Shown here piece after piece: positions 32,251 through 41,122 of a DNA stretch of 64,000 bases. The notes beneath the pieces were generated by a model, which worked only from the letters and a program-made list of their open reading frames with translations, made no database searches and was not told the origin of the DNA. The DNA is from Paenibacillus cookii (lineage in GTDB: Bacteria > Bacillota > Bacilli > Paenibacillales > Paenibacillaceae). The translations under genes were made by a program, and so were the position numbers. How positions within the stretch are numbered: position 1 is the first letter of the stretch; each line of letters opens with the position of its first letter. The stretch lies in assembly GCF_018333375.1 (NCBI RefSeq), contig NZ_BORW01000002.1, positions 341,151 through 405,150 on the forward strand. Reading direction: 5' to 3'.

Positions 32251-34188
32251 TTATAGCAAAATTTCCCAGGTTAGTCCTCCGTCCTTCGTTTCCGCAATCC
32301 CGCCGTCATAGCGAAGCCAACCGTGTTTCGGGTCCGCAAACCAAACGCTTTTCGCCCCGCTGATCCCGGACGCCGCAGGAATAGGACGGTCCGTCCATAC
32401 CTTTCCGCCATCCGACGTCGTTAACAAATGCACCGCATCTCCATCGGAGCGGAAATCCTCAAAAACCACCACACCGTGAAGGTAATCGGAAAAGCCGATC
32501 GCTTCCGGATACCAGCCCGCCGGCAAAGCAAGCACTTTTTGCCCCGCCTGTTCTCCCGTCAAACGCAACAATGCGGGGCCGCGTTGCCGGTCTCCTTCCT
32601 GAACGGCCCATCCCTCCGAGGTTGAAGAAAAATACATTTGCGTTCCCAAACCGCCGCCGACGCCGACGCTCGATGGTTGCCAGCTGGCTCCGCCGTCCAT
32701 CGTTTTCAGCAGCGTGCGATGGGGCTCATGCTCGCCGTATGCAATGACGTACCCGTCCATCCGATTGATGAAGCTTGCTTTTTCAAGCCGCACGTATCCG
32801 TCGATCCGGCCCTGCACGTTCCAGCTTGTTCCGCCGTCCACGGTTTGCAGCACCGCGTTGTTGTCCAGCAGCGTGCCTACGGCATAGCCATGGGAAGCGT
32901 CGACCATGGAGACGTCGCCGGTCGGCCGCACCGCCGGATAAACTTGCTTCCATGTCATCCCGCCGTCCGCGGAATGAAGCAGGAAGCCCGACTCATTGAT
33001 GCCGTCCGCGGCAGCCCAAATGTCCTTCGCGCTTACCATCTGCACCTGGTTGACGGCAACGGCACGATTCGGCGCCACGCTCGCAAAGCTTTTGCCCCCG
33101 TCATGGGTGATCCATATCCCGCCTTCGATCGGGCCGGCGCCCGGGTGAAGGGACATCACTCCCGTATGGGCATCCGCAAGCCGAATATCGGTTGGCGTCG
33201 GGCGTCCCGTGCGCTGCGTGCTCATTTTCGCCCAATGTTTGCCTCCGTCCGTCGTCCGGTACAGCTCTCCGCTCAATATGCCTTCTTCGTTCGTCAGCAG
33301 CCAGCCGGTGCGTTCGTCCTTAAAATCGATGCCCAAGCTCGACAGCGGCGAATGTTCCCCTGTAAGCTCCAGCTGCTTCCGCCAGGTTCGGGCGCCGTCC
33401 GTCGTTTTCAAAACGGCAAGCTTTCCCGTATCCGATCCGACCGTCCCCGCCACGTAACCGGTCCGCTCGCTTGGAAAGCTCATATAAAGCGGAATGAAAT
33501 GGTTGATGCCGAACGAAACCTGATCGAAACGAACGCCGCCGTCGCGGGTAACGTACAGACGGCCGTTGGCAAGCATCATCCCGTTTTTCGGGTTGTCGAA
33601 GGACAATCTGCGCATATTCGTAAACACATGGCTGTTGTCTTCCTGCGAGGCGGCCTTCCATAATGTCGTCCAGGTGTCCCCTCCGTTTTTCGTCCGGATC
33701 AGCCGGATGGTTTTGCACACGGTTGTGCCCTTGGCGCTGCATCCTTCCTGAATAAGGCTCCAGCCGTTTTGCCCATCCGAGAAATCAAGCCCCAAAACAA
33801 GCTCGCCCGGCAAAGGTTTCTCCTTCCAATGCGCGCCGCCGTCGGTGGTGGAAATGAGCGACAGCGATTCCGCATATGCCTGCTTGACGGCAAAACCGGT
33901 ATCGCCGTTGACGAAATCGACCACCGGAAGCTCAAACGTGCTTGAACGGTTGATCATTTTCACGGGATCTCCCTTTTGCAGGACGGCTGTGCCATCTGAA
34001 CCTATTTTTGAAGCTTTTGTCTCAGGCACGGCATGGCTGTCCGCTGCCGCCGCTTTTGCCGGCAAAACCGTTCCCTCGTTGCCGGATGCGGCCATGATGC
34101 CGGAACCGGTGCGTATACAGCCTGACATCAACATCGCTGAAATAAGCAAGGCGGAGCCCGTTTGGGCAAGCCGCGTCATTTTTCTCAT
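32251..34188 (-). CDS. Ycf48/BNR-repeat beta-propeller lipoprotein
   Basis: The 645-residue protein has a lipoprotein signal peptide with Cys24 after SAMLMSG. About ten blades follow, each built on the pattern TxDGGxxW (for example STTDGGAHWKEK, RTTDGGKHWAKM, QTVDGGTSWNV, ETKDGGLTWEIL). This is the Ycf48/sialidase-like propeller. In cyanobacteria Ycf48 assists photosystem II assembly, but in Firmicutes such lipoproteins have no established role and may scaffold complexes on the outer membrane face. ATG 34188 lies six bases after AGGAGG. No enzymatic residues of true sialidases are seen. Confidence 0.85.
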   Translation of the reverse strand: MRKMTRLAQTGSALLISAMLMSGCIRTGSGIMAASGNEGTVLPAKAAAADSHAVPETKASKIGSDGTAVLQKGDPVKMINRSSTFELPVVDFVNGDTGFAVKQAYAESLSLISTTDGGAHWKEKPLPGELVLGLDFSDGQNGWSLIQEGCSAKGTTVCKTIRLIRTKNGGDTWTTLWKAASQEDNSHVFTNMRRLSFDNPKNGMMLANGRLYVTRDGGVRFDQVSFGINHFIPLYMSFPSERTGYVAGTVGSDTGKLAVLKTTDGARTWRKQLELTGEHSPLSSLGIDFKDERTGWLLTNEEGILSGELYRTTDGGKHWAKMSTQRTGRPTPTDIRLADAHTGVMSLHPGAGPIEGGIWITHDGGKSFASVAPNRAVAVNQVQMVSAKDIWAAADGINESGFLLHSADGGMTWKQVYPAVRPTGDVSMVDASHGYAVGTLLDNNAVLQTVDGGTSWNVQGRIDGYVRLEKASFINRMDGYVIAYGEHEPHRTLLKTMDGGASWQPSSVGVGGGLGTQMYFSSTSEGWAVQEGDRQRGPALLRLTGEQAGQKVLALPAGWYPEAIGFSDYLHGVVVFEDFRSDGDAVHLLTTSDGGKVWTDRPIPAASGISGAKSVWFADPKHGWLRYDGGIAETKDGGLTWEILL

Positions 34189-34356
34189 GATAAACCTCCT
34201 TAACGCCCCGTTGGATAAAAATGCCTCCTCCATTATAAAGTCGTCCGGGAGACAAGATGTTAAGGTTTCGTTGCAATCCGGAGTCAATTTGTTCTTTTTT
34301 GTCCAACATGAGGATTTACAAACACTGCAAAAAAGAGGCAATGAAGCATTCATTAC

Positions 34357-34391
34357 AAAAAAACCGCCACCACAGAACGTGGTGACGTTTT
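34357..34391 (-). terminator. Rho-independent terminator of the LysR gene
   Basis: On the minus strand CGTCACCAC pairs with GTGGTGGCG around GTTCT and is followed by seven T, about 65 nt after the LysR stop codon. Confidence 0.8.
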
Positions 34392-34454
34392 TGTACGATA
34401 TAAAGCCTAGGCGGATCGAACCCCCGGCCTCATCGCTTCAAGTGGAACGTCCTT

Positions 34455-35342
34455 TCAAGCAAGAACTTCCCTCGCTGCTTCTATGAACGATAACATGACG
34501 GGCGAAAGCCATTTGTCTTTATGCCATGACATCTGTGTATATACGTGAAGGTCCGGAATTTGCCATGGAAGGGCAACCAGATCGCCCCGTTCAACTTCGG
34601 TTTTCACTACGATTTCAGGAAGAAAGGCAATGCCGATTCCCGAAATCGCGCATTGTTTAATGGCTTCCGCACTTTGAAACTCCAAATACGTAATACTATC
34701 CATGCCCTCTTTCTCAAATGACCGGTCAAACATGGTTCGATAGGGACAACCCTTTTCATTCGTCAGGAACACTTCCCCGTGAAAATCATCCAGCTGCAGC
34801 ACCGTTCGTTGGGCAAGCGGGTGGTCCGGAGCGGCGAAAAGGCGGAAAGTTTCTTCCAGTAAAGGCTCCACTGCAAGTCCGTTCGAGCGAATGGGCTCAT
34901 CCAGCATAAAGACGACATCCGCGCTTCCCTCAAAAAGCGATTGCTTGAGCTCCAGATTGGGAACGGAGCGGAAGATCAGGCGAACTCCCGGATGCTGCGC
35001 TCGAAATCGTTGAAAAACAGCCGGCAAACGATAGACGCAAATCACCTCGTTCGCGCTGATCGTTAGGGTGCCGCTTAGCACTTCGTTGTCGTGAACGGCG
35101 CTGCGGGCTTCGTCCAATTTTTCCAGAACGCTTTGAATCTGGGTTAAAAAGCGTTTCCCCGCATGCGTGAGAACAAGCTGTTTCCCCAAACGGTCAAAAA
35201 GACGCACACCAAGCTCATCCTCCAATGCTTTGATTTGCATCGTGACGTTGGAGGGGACGTAGTTCAGCGCTTCCGCAGCCCGACTGAAATTTAAAGTGGA
35301 TGCAACCGTACGGAACGTAACCAGTTGGCGCAATTCCATCAT
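34455..35342 (-). CDS. LysR-family transcriptional regulator
   Basis: The 295-residue protein has the LysR winged helix at residues 1-60 (ELRQLVTFRTVASTLNFSRA, then AEALNYVPSNVTMQIKALED) and a periplasmic-binding-like effector domain. It diverges from the MetX-like hydrolase gene, with 139 bp between the start codons, the usual arrangement for a LysR activator and its target. ATG 35342 and ATG 35339 are both close to GGGGGA. An AT-rich stretch with TATTGAATACTAATATG in the intergenic region could hold its T-N11-A sites. The effector is unknown. Confidence 0.9.
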   Translation of the reverse strand: MMELRQLVTFRTVASTLNFSRAAEALNYVPSNVTMQIKALEDELGVRLFDRLGKQLVLTHAGKRFLTQIQSVLEKLDEARSAVHDNEVLSGTLTISANEVICVYRLPAVFQRFRAQHPGVRLIFRSVPNLELKQSLFEGSADVVFMLDEPIRSNGLAVEPLLEETFRLFAAPDHPLAQRTVLQLDDFHGEVFLTNEKGCPYRTMFDRSFEKEGMDSITYLEFQSAEAIKQCAISGIGIAFLPEIVVKTEVERGDLVALPWQIPDLHVYTQMSWHKDKWLSPVMLSFIEAAREVLA

Positions 35343-35481
35343 ACGATCCCCCTTCAACTTTCAATTTTATTGAATACTAATATGAAAATCATTCACTTTT
35401 ACTGAGAGTATCACAGATCTATACTAACAACAAGAAATACATTCTTAAGGCATGGTTCATTTTGAAGGGAGAGGCTGTACG

Positions 35482-36501
35482 ATGGATTATGAGATTTTTG
35501 ATTTGGGCGACGTAACCTTGCAATCGGGAGTGACATTGCCGGGCGCTTTTCTGGCTTATAAGACTTATGGAACATTGAATGAAAAAAAGGATAATGTCAT
35601 CGTCTATCCAACCGCTTTTGGCGACACGCATGTTCAGAATGAATGGTTGATCGGAAACGGCCTGGCTCTGGATCCGCAAAAGTATTTCATCATCGTTCCA
35701 AATCTGCTGGGCAACGGATTGTCTTCGTCTCCCAGCAACATGCCTTCGCCATTCGACCGGGCGAATTTTCCGCAGGTAACGATCTATGACAACGTTCGAT
35801 TCCAGCATCGGCTGGTGACCGAAAAATTCGGCATTCAAAAGATCGCTCTCGTCGTCGGATGGTCCATGGGAGGCATTCAAGCATTCCAATGGGGAGCCAG
35901 TTATCCCGACATGGTGGAACGAATTGCGCCTTTCGCCGGCGTTGCCAAGACCTGGCCCCAAACCTACGTGGTCCTGGAAGGAATGAAAGCTCCGCTCATG
36001 GCTGCAGTCGGCTTCGATTCCAGCAAGCTCAACCGGTTGACCTCAGCAGACATGCGTGCTGTTGGCCGTGTTTATGCGGGGTGGGGCGTATCGTCAGCAT
36101 TTTACAGAGAGGAACTTTATCGTAAGATGGGATTTGACTCCTTGGCTGATTTTATGGTCGGCGTCTGGGAGGACAGCTTTATGCAGATGGATCCGCACAA
36201 TGTGCTGGCCATGTTATGGACGGGCCAACATGCAGATATTAGTGCAAACCCCACTTATAACGGAGATTTCGATAAGGCGCTGGGAAGCATTAAAGCGCAA
36301 GCCTGCGTTATGCCGGGAAGCACGGATCTCTTCTGCCCGGCGGACGATAACGAATACGAGGCAAAGCGTATACCGAATGCCGAATTTAAACCGATCGAGT
36401 CGGTTTGGGGCCATTTTGCCGGCCGCGGAATCAATCGTAGCGACAATCAGTTTATTGATGATAACTTAAAACGCTTGTTGGCAACTCGTAGGAACGGGTA
36501 A
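35482..36501 (+). CDS. alpha/beta-hydrolase of the MetX (homoserine O-acetyltransferase) superfamily
   Basis: The 339-residue protein has the alpha/beta-hydrolase nucleophile elbow GWSMGG with Ser128, a downstream acid in FCPADDNEYEAKRIP and a catalytic His in VWGHFAGRG. The N-terminal part (GAFLAYKTYGTLNEKKDNVI, then VYPTAFGDTH) is the MetX-like pattern in which a substrate is activated by an ester. True MetX is usually 350-380 residues, so it could equally be an esterase-like relative. ATG 35482 follows AAGGGAGAGG. It is probably regulated by the divergent LysR protein. Confidence 0.82.
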   Translation: MDYEIFDLGDVTLQSGVTLPGAFLAYKTYGTLNEKKDNVIVYPTAFGDTHVQNEWLIGNGLALDPQKYFIIVPNLLGNGLSSSPSNMPSPFDRANFPQVTIYDNVRFQHRLVTEKFGIQKIALVVGWSMGGIQAFQWGASYPDMVERIAPFAGVAKTWPQTYVVLEGMKAPLMAAVGFDSSKLNRLTSADMRAVGRVYAGWGVSSAFYREELYRKMGFDSLADFMVGVWEDSFMQMDPHNVLAMLWTGQHADISANPTYNGDFDKALGSIKAQACVMPGSTDLFCPADDNEYEAKRIPNAEFKPIESVWGHFAGRGINRSDNQFIDDNLKRLLATRRNG

Positions 36502-36611
36502 AACATGAGGACCTGTTCCCGAATTGTCACTGCTCGCATGAATGAATGATTGCATTATGAGGCCACCAGAACTTGCTGGTCTATCTCGAATCATAATATA
36601 TACAGACATAG

Positions 36612-36655
36612 AAAAGCCTTTAAACACTTGGAAATCCTTGTGTTTAAAGGCTTTT
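36612..36655. terminator. bidirectional terminator between the MetX-like gene and the decayed ABC module
   Basis: AAAAGCCTTTAAACAC and GTGTTTAAAGGCTTTT form a perfect 16-bp stem across 12 bases, with A and T runs at both ends. Confidence 0.85.
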
Positions 36656-36729
36656 AAGTTATAGGGCCAAGGGATCGCCCTCTAGCTGCCTCCTTACTCC
36701 TACGACTCGCCCTACAGCCGTCGCCGGTT

Positions 36730-37655
36730 TCACTGCCCTTTTGCTTTTTTCCAGCGGCAGACGAGCATCAACTTGTCACCGTCCAGTTCGGCCGTCAGCG
36801 TGCCGCCCATGTTGTTCATCAGGCTTTTGGCGATCGGAAGGCCAAGCCCGGATGTTTGGGCCGATCGGGCACGGTCAGCCGTATAGAACCGGTCAAACAA
36901 AAGGTTAACGTCGCTCCCGGCCAGTTCCTTCGCATCGTTAATAATGGTCAAGTCTACGGTCTCCTGCTGCAGTTCCAACCGGATGTCCACCTGACCGGAA
37001 GCATACTTGGCCGTGTTGGCAAGCAAGTTCTCAACGACTCTCCGCACGGCCGATTCATCGGCGTATACGGACGCATTTCCCTCGGGCAGCCGTATGTCAG
37101 GTGTGATGCCGCGTTCGTTAAACGCATCGTAAAATTCGACCACAATGTCGGAGATCAGGGCGGTCAACCCAAGCTTTTCGGTTGTCAGCGGGTAATCCGG
37201 CGATTCGATCACGGACAGCTCGAAAAAATCGTTTAATAACGACTGCAGGCGTTTGGTTCGATTTTTCACGACCGCGATGTATTCGAGTTTCTCTTCAAGC
37301 GTTATGTTTTCCGCCTCCAACAACTGGATATAACCGAAGATCGAGGTTAACGGAGTACATCATGGGATATATTCGCTGCCGCCTGCCGAAATTCGTTTTC
37401 GATCCGTCTTCGATGGACTTCCGCTTCTACGATGAAATGAGACTGACGATTGATTTGCCCGGCAAGCGCTTCGAGCTTCGGGTCGAATAGGGCGATGTCG
37501 ATTTTTTTGCCGGTGACCCCTTCGTTGTAGCTTCGCAATTGCTCCGTCATCCGCCCTATTTCCCTCCTCAGCATCCATAAATGGACAAGCAGGAAAGCTG
37601 CTGCCGCCATGGATAGGATCGTCAGGACAAGCAGCACTCTCCTCACTCCCATCAT
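36730..37655 (-). pseudogene. sensor histidine kinase, frameshifted at the H box
   Basis: The 5' frame (37655 to 37347) encodes one span, a linker and the start of HisKA up to NISHD; the 3' frame (about 37350 to 36730) continues TPLTSIFGYIQLLEAEN through a full HATPase domain with LLANTAKYAS and GLGLPIAKSLMNNMGG. The junction reads GAT GTA CTC CG. Adding one more GTAC unit gives GAT GTA CGT ACT CCG and restores SHDVRTPL, so a 4-bp deletion at a GTAC repeat is the simplest explanation. As written the kinase is dead. Its start overlaps the permease stop codon. Confidence 0.82.
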
Positions 37656-38416
37656 TATTTGATATCTTTTCGCCGGAATACGAAAATGCCCAGCATCGCG
37701 CATAACGCAATTGTCAACAACGGCACAAGCAGGAGCTCGGGCCAATCTCCGCTATCGATGCTCGGTTTGCTGATGTCCCCAACCAGCTTGAAAATGGAAT
37801 CATCGTACAACTTGCGAAAAAATTCAACCTTCGAACCGATGCCGGCCAAAACGATATCGATCATCAGAAAGAAAATGATGGAAACCCCGATCGTTTTGCC
37901 GCTGTCCGTCAGGATGACCGCGAACATCGCCCCAATGGCCGCGTAGGCCGCCGTATACAGCAGCGTTAAACCAAGCACTCTAGGTATGAAAAACTCACTG
38001 CTTTCCGCCGGTAAATGGCCAAAACCCGACAGCAACGTCACTTCCACTGTACTCACGATTGGAAAAACAAGAGATACCACCATGGAACCGACTGCGAATC
38101 CGATGAGTTTGGCCGCGAACAGCCGCCCTCTTGTGTTGCCCGACGAAGCGATCGTCTTCATGATACCTGCCGCGTACTCATTGCAAATGAAAAACCCGGC
38201 CAACACAGCGACGCCGAATTTAATAGCGTAGACATTGCTTGCAATAAAGGTGCTCAGAAACTGCGCTCCCGTGAATTGCGGCTCTCCGCTGGAGCGATGA
38301 TCAAAATAATATAACAAGGGGTAAGCAAGCGAGACCACTGCAAGTGCAACCAGCAGCGTCCAGAACGATCTGTTTTTGTGAAGCTTAAAAAACTCGGCCC
38401 GGATCAGATTAAACAT
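37655..38416 (-). CDS. ABC-2 type permease of a decaying module
   Basis: The 253-residue protein has about six spans and the leader MFNLIRAEFFKLHKNRSFWT typical of peptide-resistance ABC-2 permeases. It looks intact, with a start at ATG 38416 overlapping the end of the ATPase remnant (TTTAA context). However, its ATPase is reduced to a C-terminal fragment and the neighbouring kinase is broken, so it has no functional partner encoded nearby and may be on its way to loss. Confidence 0.8.
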   Translation of the reverse strand: MFNLIRAEFFKLHKNRSFWTLLVALAVVSLAYPLLYYFDHRSSGEPQFTGAQFLSTFIASNVYAIKFGVAVLAGFFICNEYAAGIMKTIASSGNTRGRLFAAKLIGFAVGSMVVSLVFPIVSTVEVTLLSGFGHLPAESSEFFIPRVLGLTLLYTAAYAAIGAMFAVILTDSGKTIGVSIIFFLMIDIVLAGIGSKVEFFRKLYDDSIFKLVGDISKPSIDSGDWPELLLVPLLTIALCAMLGIFVFRRKDIK

Positions 38417-38600
38417 GCGGATGACCTCCAATCCGCTTTGTAAAATAACTTTCCAAGTCATCCCCCATGGGCGTAAACCTCTCAATTTCCAGGCCCGCCG
38501 TAAAAGCGCAGACGAAATTTTACTTGGATGCTCAATACCGTTGTATAATTTGATGGCCCCATCCTGCATCACTTCGAAATCGGTTGTGGCAGCATCAAAT
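38410..38600 (-). pseudogene. C-terminal remnant of an ABC ATPase
   Basis: One frame reads TTDFEVMQDGAIKLYNGIEH and continues PSKISSALLRR; the adjoining frame continues GLEIERFTPMGDDLESYFTK, then RIGGHPHV and a TAA that overlaps the permease start. The two halves match the tail of BcrA/LanF-type ATPases (hinge, then ...DDLESYF). A frameshift near 38496 separates them. The ATPase N terminus with Walker and signature motifs is missing; its place is taken by the response regulator fragment. Confidence 0.75.
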
Positions 38601-38763
38601 CGAGAAGCAACATGCTCCATCGGCGCTGCTCTAGGTAAAGAAGCGTTTCTGTTCCGGAGTAAGCCGGCTGGGGGATATAACCGCTTTTCTTAATAATGCT
38701 GCAAAGCAATCGGCTGATATCGTTGTCGTCCTCGGCAACAAGAATATGTATCGGATTGTTCAT
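38587..38763 (-). pseudogene. truncated response regulator receiver domain
   Basis: The ORF starts at ATG 38763 and gives HILVAEDDNDISRLLCSII up to MLLLDLMLP, the receiver segment containing the phospho-acceptor Asp. At that point it runs into the ABC ATPase remnant and stops a few codons later. The output domain is gone. One deletion removing the rest of this gene and most of the following ATPase gene explains the structure. Confidence 0.8.
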
Positions 38764-38939
38764 GAAGTGCTCCTTCGCTATCTTTCATGTTTCTATGGTT
38801 ATGAATCGATATTACCACCAGATTTTCGCCGGTTCTACCATATTTATGAATTGAACCTCCCTTGTTTCCGCAAAAAAAGAAGCCTTTCGGGATGATCTGC
38901 CGCTGCCGCTCCCTTAGGCTCCGATGTCGATTCTTTAAT

Positions 38940-39818
38940 TTAATGCTTCTTGCCGTCTTTCCCGGGAACGTATTTCCCGTAGTCGGGCACGGCGACCTCG
39001 TCGAAATGGGCAACAAGCGCTTGGAGCCCGTCCGCCAGCTCGTCTCCGGAAACGGCCCTGCCATGCCCCGTGACCGCGCAGCTTGGCTTCAGGGCTTCCA
39101 AGGTTTGTACCGATGTTTTGGCCGCAGCCCAATCGGTCGTAAAATAACGCGGCGGCCCGCTGATCTCCATCTTCTGCGTTAATACGCTATACAGCCGATC
39201 CTGGCGTACCGTTACGAACGCGTCGCCCGCGATCAAGAGCCGGTCCCGTTCGCGGAAAAACGACACATGTCCCGGGGCATGCCCCGGCGTATGCAGCCAG
39301 CGGAATTCGTTCAGCCCGGGAACCGTGCCGTCGTCCGGAAGGGGGCGAACCCAGGAGCCCAGGTTCAGCGGCTCGTTCGGAAAAGCGAAAGACATTTTCG
39401 CCAGCAGCCCGCCTTCCACCGACCAATCCGGTTCGGGGTAACTTCGTTCTCCCGTAAGGAAAGGCAGCTCCTCCGAATGGGCATAGACCGGAACCTGCCA
39501 TTCGCGGACCAAATCCACGAGGCCGCCGACATGGTCAAAATGCGCATGGGTCAACAGGATCGCCTCCGGCCGGGAATGCGGGCCAAAGCGCTGCCGGGTC
39601 ATTTCCAAAATGTCGCCCGCCGATTCCGGCATTCCCGCGTCGATCAAGACGAACGAGTCCTTCCCCGGCGTGCCGACCGCCACGAGATTTACGATTTGGC
39701 TCGTATAAGCATAAACGTCTTCCCTGATTTCAACGCCTTTACCGCTGGCAACCGAAAATGCTGGTATGTAATGGTAATCTTCGCCGCCATGAATGTGCTC
39801 ATTGTTGGTGGTATCCAT
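38940..39818 (-). CDS. MBL-fold metallo-hydrolase
   Basis: The 292-residue protein has the metallo-beta-lactamase motif LTHAHFDHVGG (HxHxDH, about residues 89-99), a further metal His in HTPGHAPGHVSFF, Asp in LLIAGDAFVTV and the last His in VTGHGRA. It resembles glyoxalase II-like or lactonase-type hydrolases. ATG 39818 follows AGAGGTCTGAACG. It is monocistronic. The substrate is not predictable. The 176-nt gap to the broken regulator downstream shows no clear terminator. Confidence 0.87.
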   Translation of the reverse strand: MDTTNNEHIHGGEDYHYIPAFSVASGKGVEIREDVYAYTSQIVNLVAVGTPGKDSFVLIDAGMPESAGDILEMTRQRFGPHSRPEAILLTHAHFDHVGGLVDLVREWQVPVYAHSEELPFLTGERSYPEPDWSVEGGLLAKMSFAFPNEPLNLGSWVRPLPDDGTVPGLNEFRWLHTPGHAPGHVSFFRERDRLLIAGDAFVTVRQDRLYSVLTQKMEISGPPRYFTTDWAAAKTSVQTLEALKPSCAVTGHGRAVSGDELADGLQALVAHFDEVAVPDYGKYVPGKDGKKH

Positions 39819-39880
39819 CGTTCAGACCTCTTTTCATCATTATGCCTGTCTTATGGATAGCTTGTGAAAAACGGAAAAGT

Positions 39881-41094
39881 TTATTCTTTGGCGGCGGCCG
39901 CCCTTCTTTTTTGCGCCGCGGATCTCCAATGAAAGAGCGCCGCGGCCCCGGAAACGGCACAGATCAGCAGGCCTACGGAAAGGAAAAGCGCCGGCAAGCC
40001 GAAGGCGGACGCGCAGTAAGCTCCGTACATCACGCCAACGGGCGTGGCCGCCCGCTGAAGCAGCGACTTCATGGAGAGGACCTGTCCTAAAAGCGACGGC
40101 GGGACCGTTCGGTAATATAGCGTGCTGCTGTACACGTTCCAAAAGGGCATGGCCGCACCGGCCGCCGTTTCGATGCAGATCGCCGCTGCGATATTCGTCG
40201 TCATGCCAAGCAGGATATAGGTCATGCCGCCGGCAAACAGCGCAGCGCTCATGACGGCAAACATATAGGCTCCCGGCTCGCTCAGCCGGCCTGCCAGAAC
40301 GGTTCCGCACACGTATCCAAGCGGGAAAGCGGCGGAGAACCATCCGTATTCCAGCGGTCCGCCGCGCAGCGTTTCCGTGACGTACGGCAAATACATCACT
40401 TGCGTCGCAAATACGCCGAAACTCGTCACCGAAACGAGGAACGCAAGGGAATACAGCACGGTATTCGACCGGTATACCCGGATTCCCTGCACGAAGCTGT
40501 TTTTCCAGGAACGGCGCTCTTCGGCTGAATGAGCTTCCTCCACGATCCGTGCCGTGGAAACCCATGACGCCAAAAACAAAAACGCAAGCAGAGGCAGCAA
40601 CGTTTCAGTTGAAACGACGCCCGTCAAAAAACCGGCTGCCGGCAGTGCCGCAATCTTGCCAGCTGTCCCAAGCCGGACGAGGCCGCATTGACGCGAACCA
40701 GCTTGTCCGCCTTGGCCAGCTTCGGCACGATCGCTCCCGCGGCGGCGTCGTAAACCTGCAGGGAGCCGATGAACGATCCGGCCATGATAATCCACGCTTC
40801 CTTTTGGCCAGCCGTCCACATCACCCACACCCATACGTAAGCAGCTCCGCGGATCGTTTCGGATATCCTCATGACGCTCACGCGCCTCCACCGGTCGATC
40901 AAAGGGCCTGCAAGCCACTGCACCAGCCATTGTCCGGACAAGCTGAGCAGCCATAACCCGCCCATCGCCGCTTTCGAGCCGGTCCATTCGTAAAGCATCC
41001 AGGATAAAACAAACGTGCCCGCCGTTGCCGCAAAAGCCGAGCGCATCTGATCCACGCACAGCCAGACGAGGCTGCGGTTCCATGTATCGCCCAC
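39881..41094 (-). pseudogene. MFS transporter, frameshifted
   Basis: The N-terminal frame (GTG 41094 to about 40655) encodes spans 1-5 (MRSAFAATAGTFVLSWMLYE, LAGPLIDRWRRVSVMRISE), ending VNAASSGLGQLAR. The C-terminal frame resumes at AALPAAGFLTGVVSTETLLP and runs to the stop at 39881 with spans 6-12. The frames differ by one base near 40652-40656, within AGATTGCGGCA on the minus strand. A single base added there would restore about 404 residues, a normal MFS length. Start GTG 41094 lies 28 nt after the ArsR-type gene, so the two were one operon, with the regulator likely controlling the pump. Confidence 0.8.
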
Positions 41095-41122
41095 CGGATC
41101 ATTTCCCCTTCGAACGGAAATT

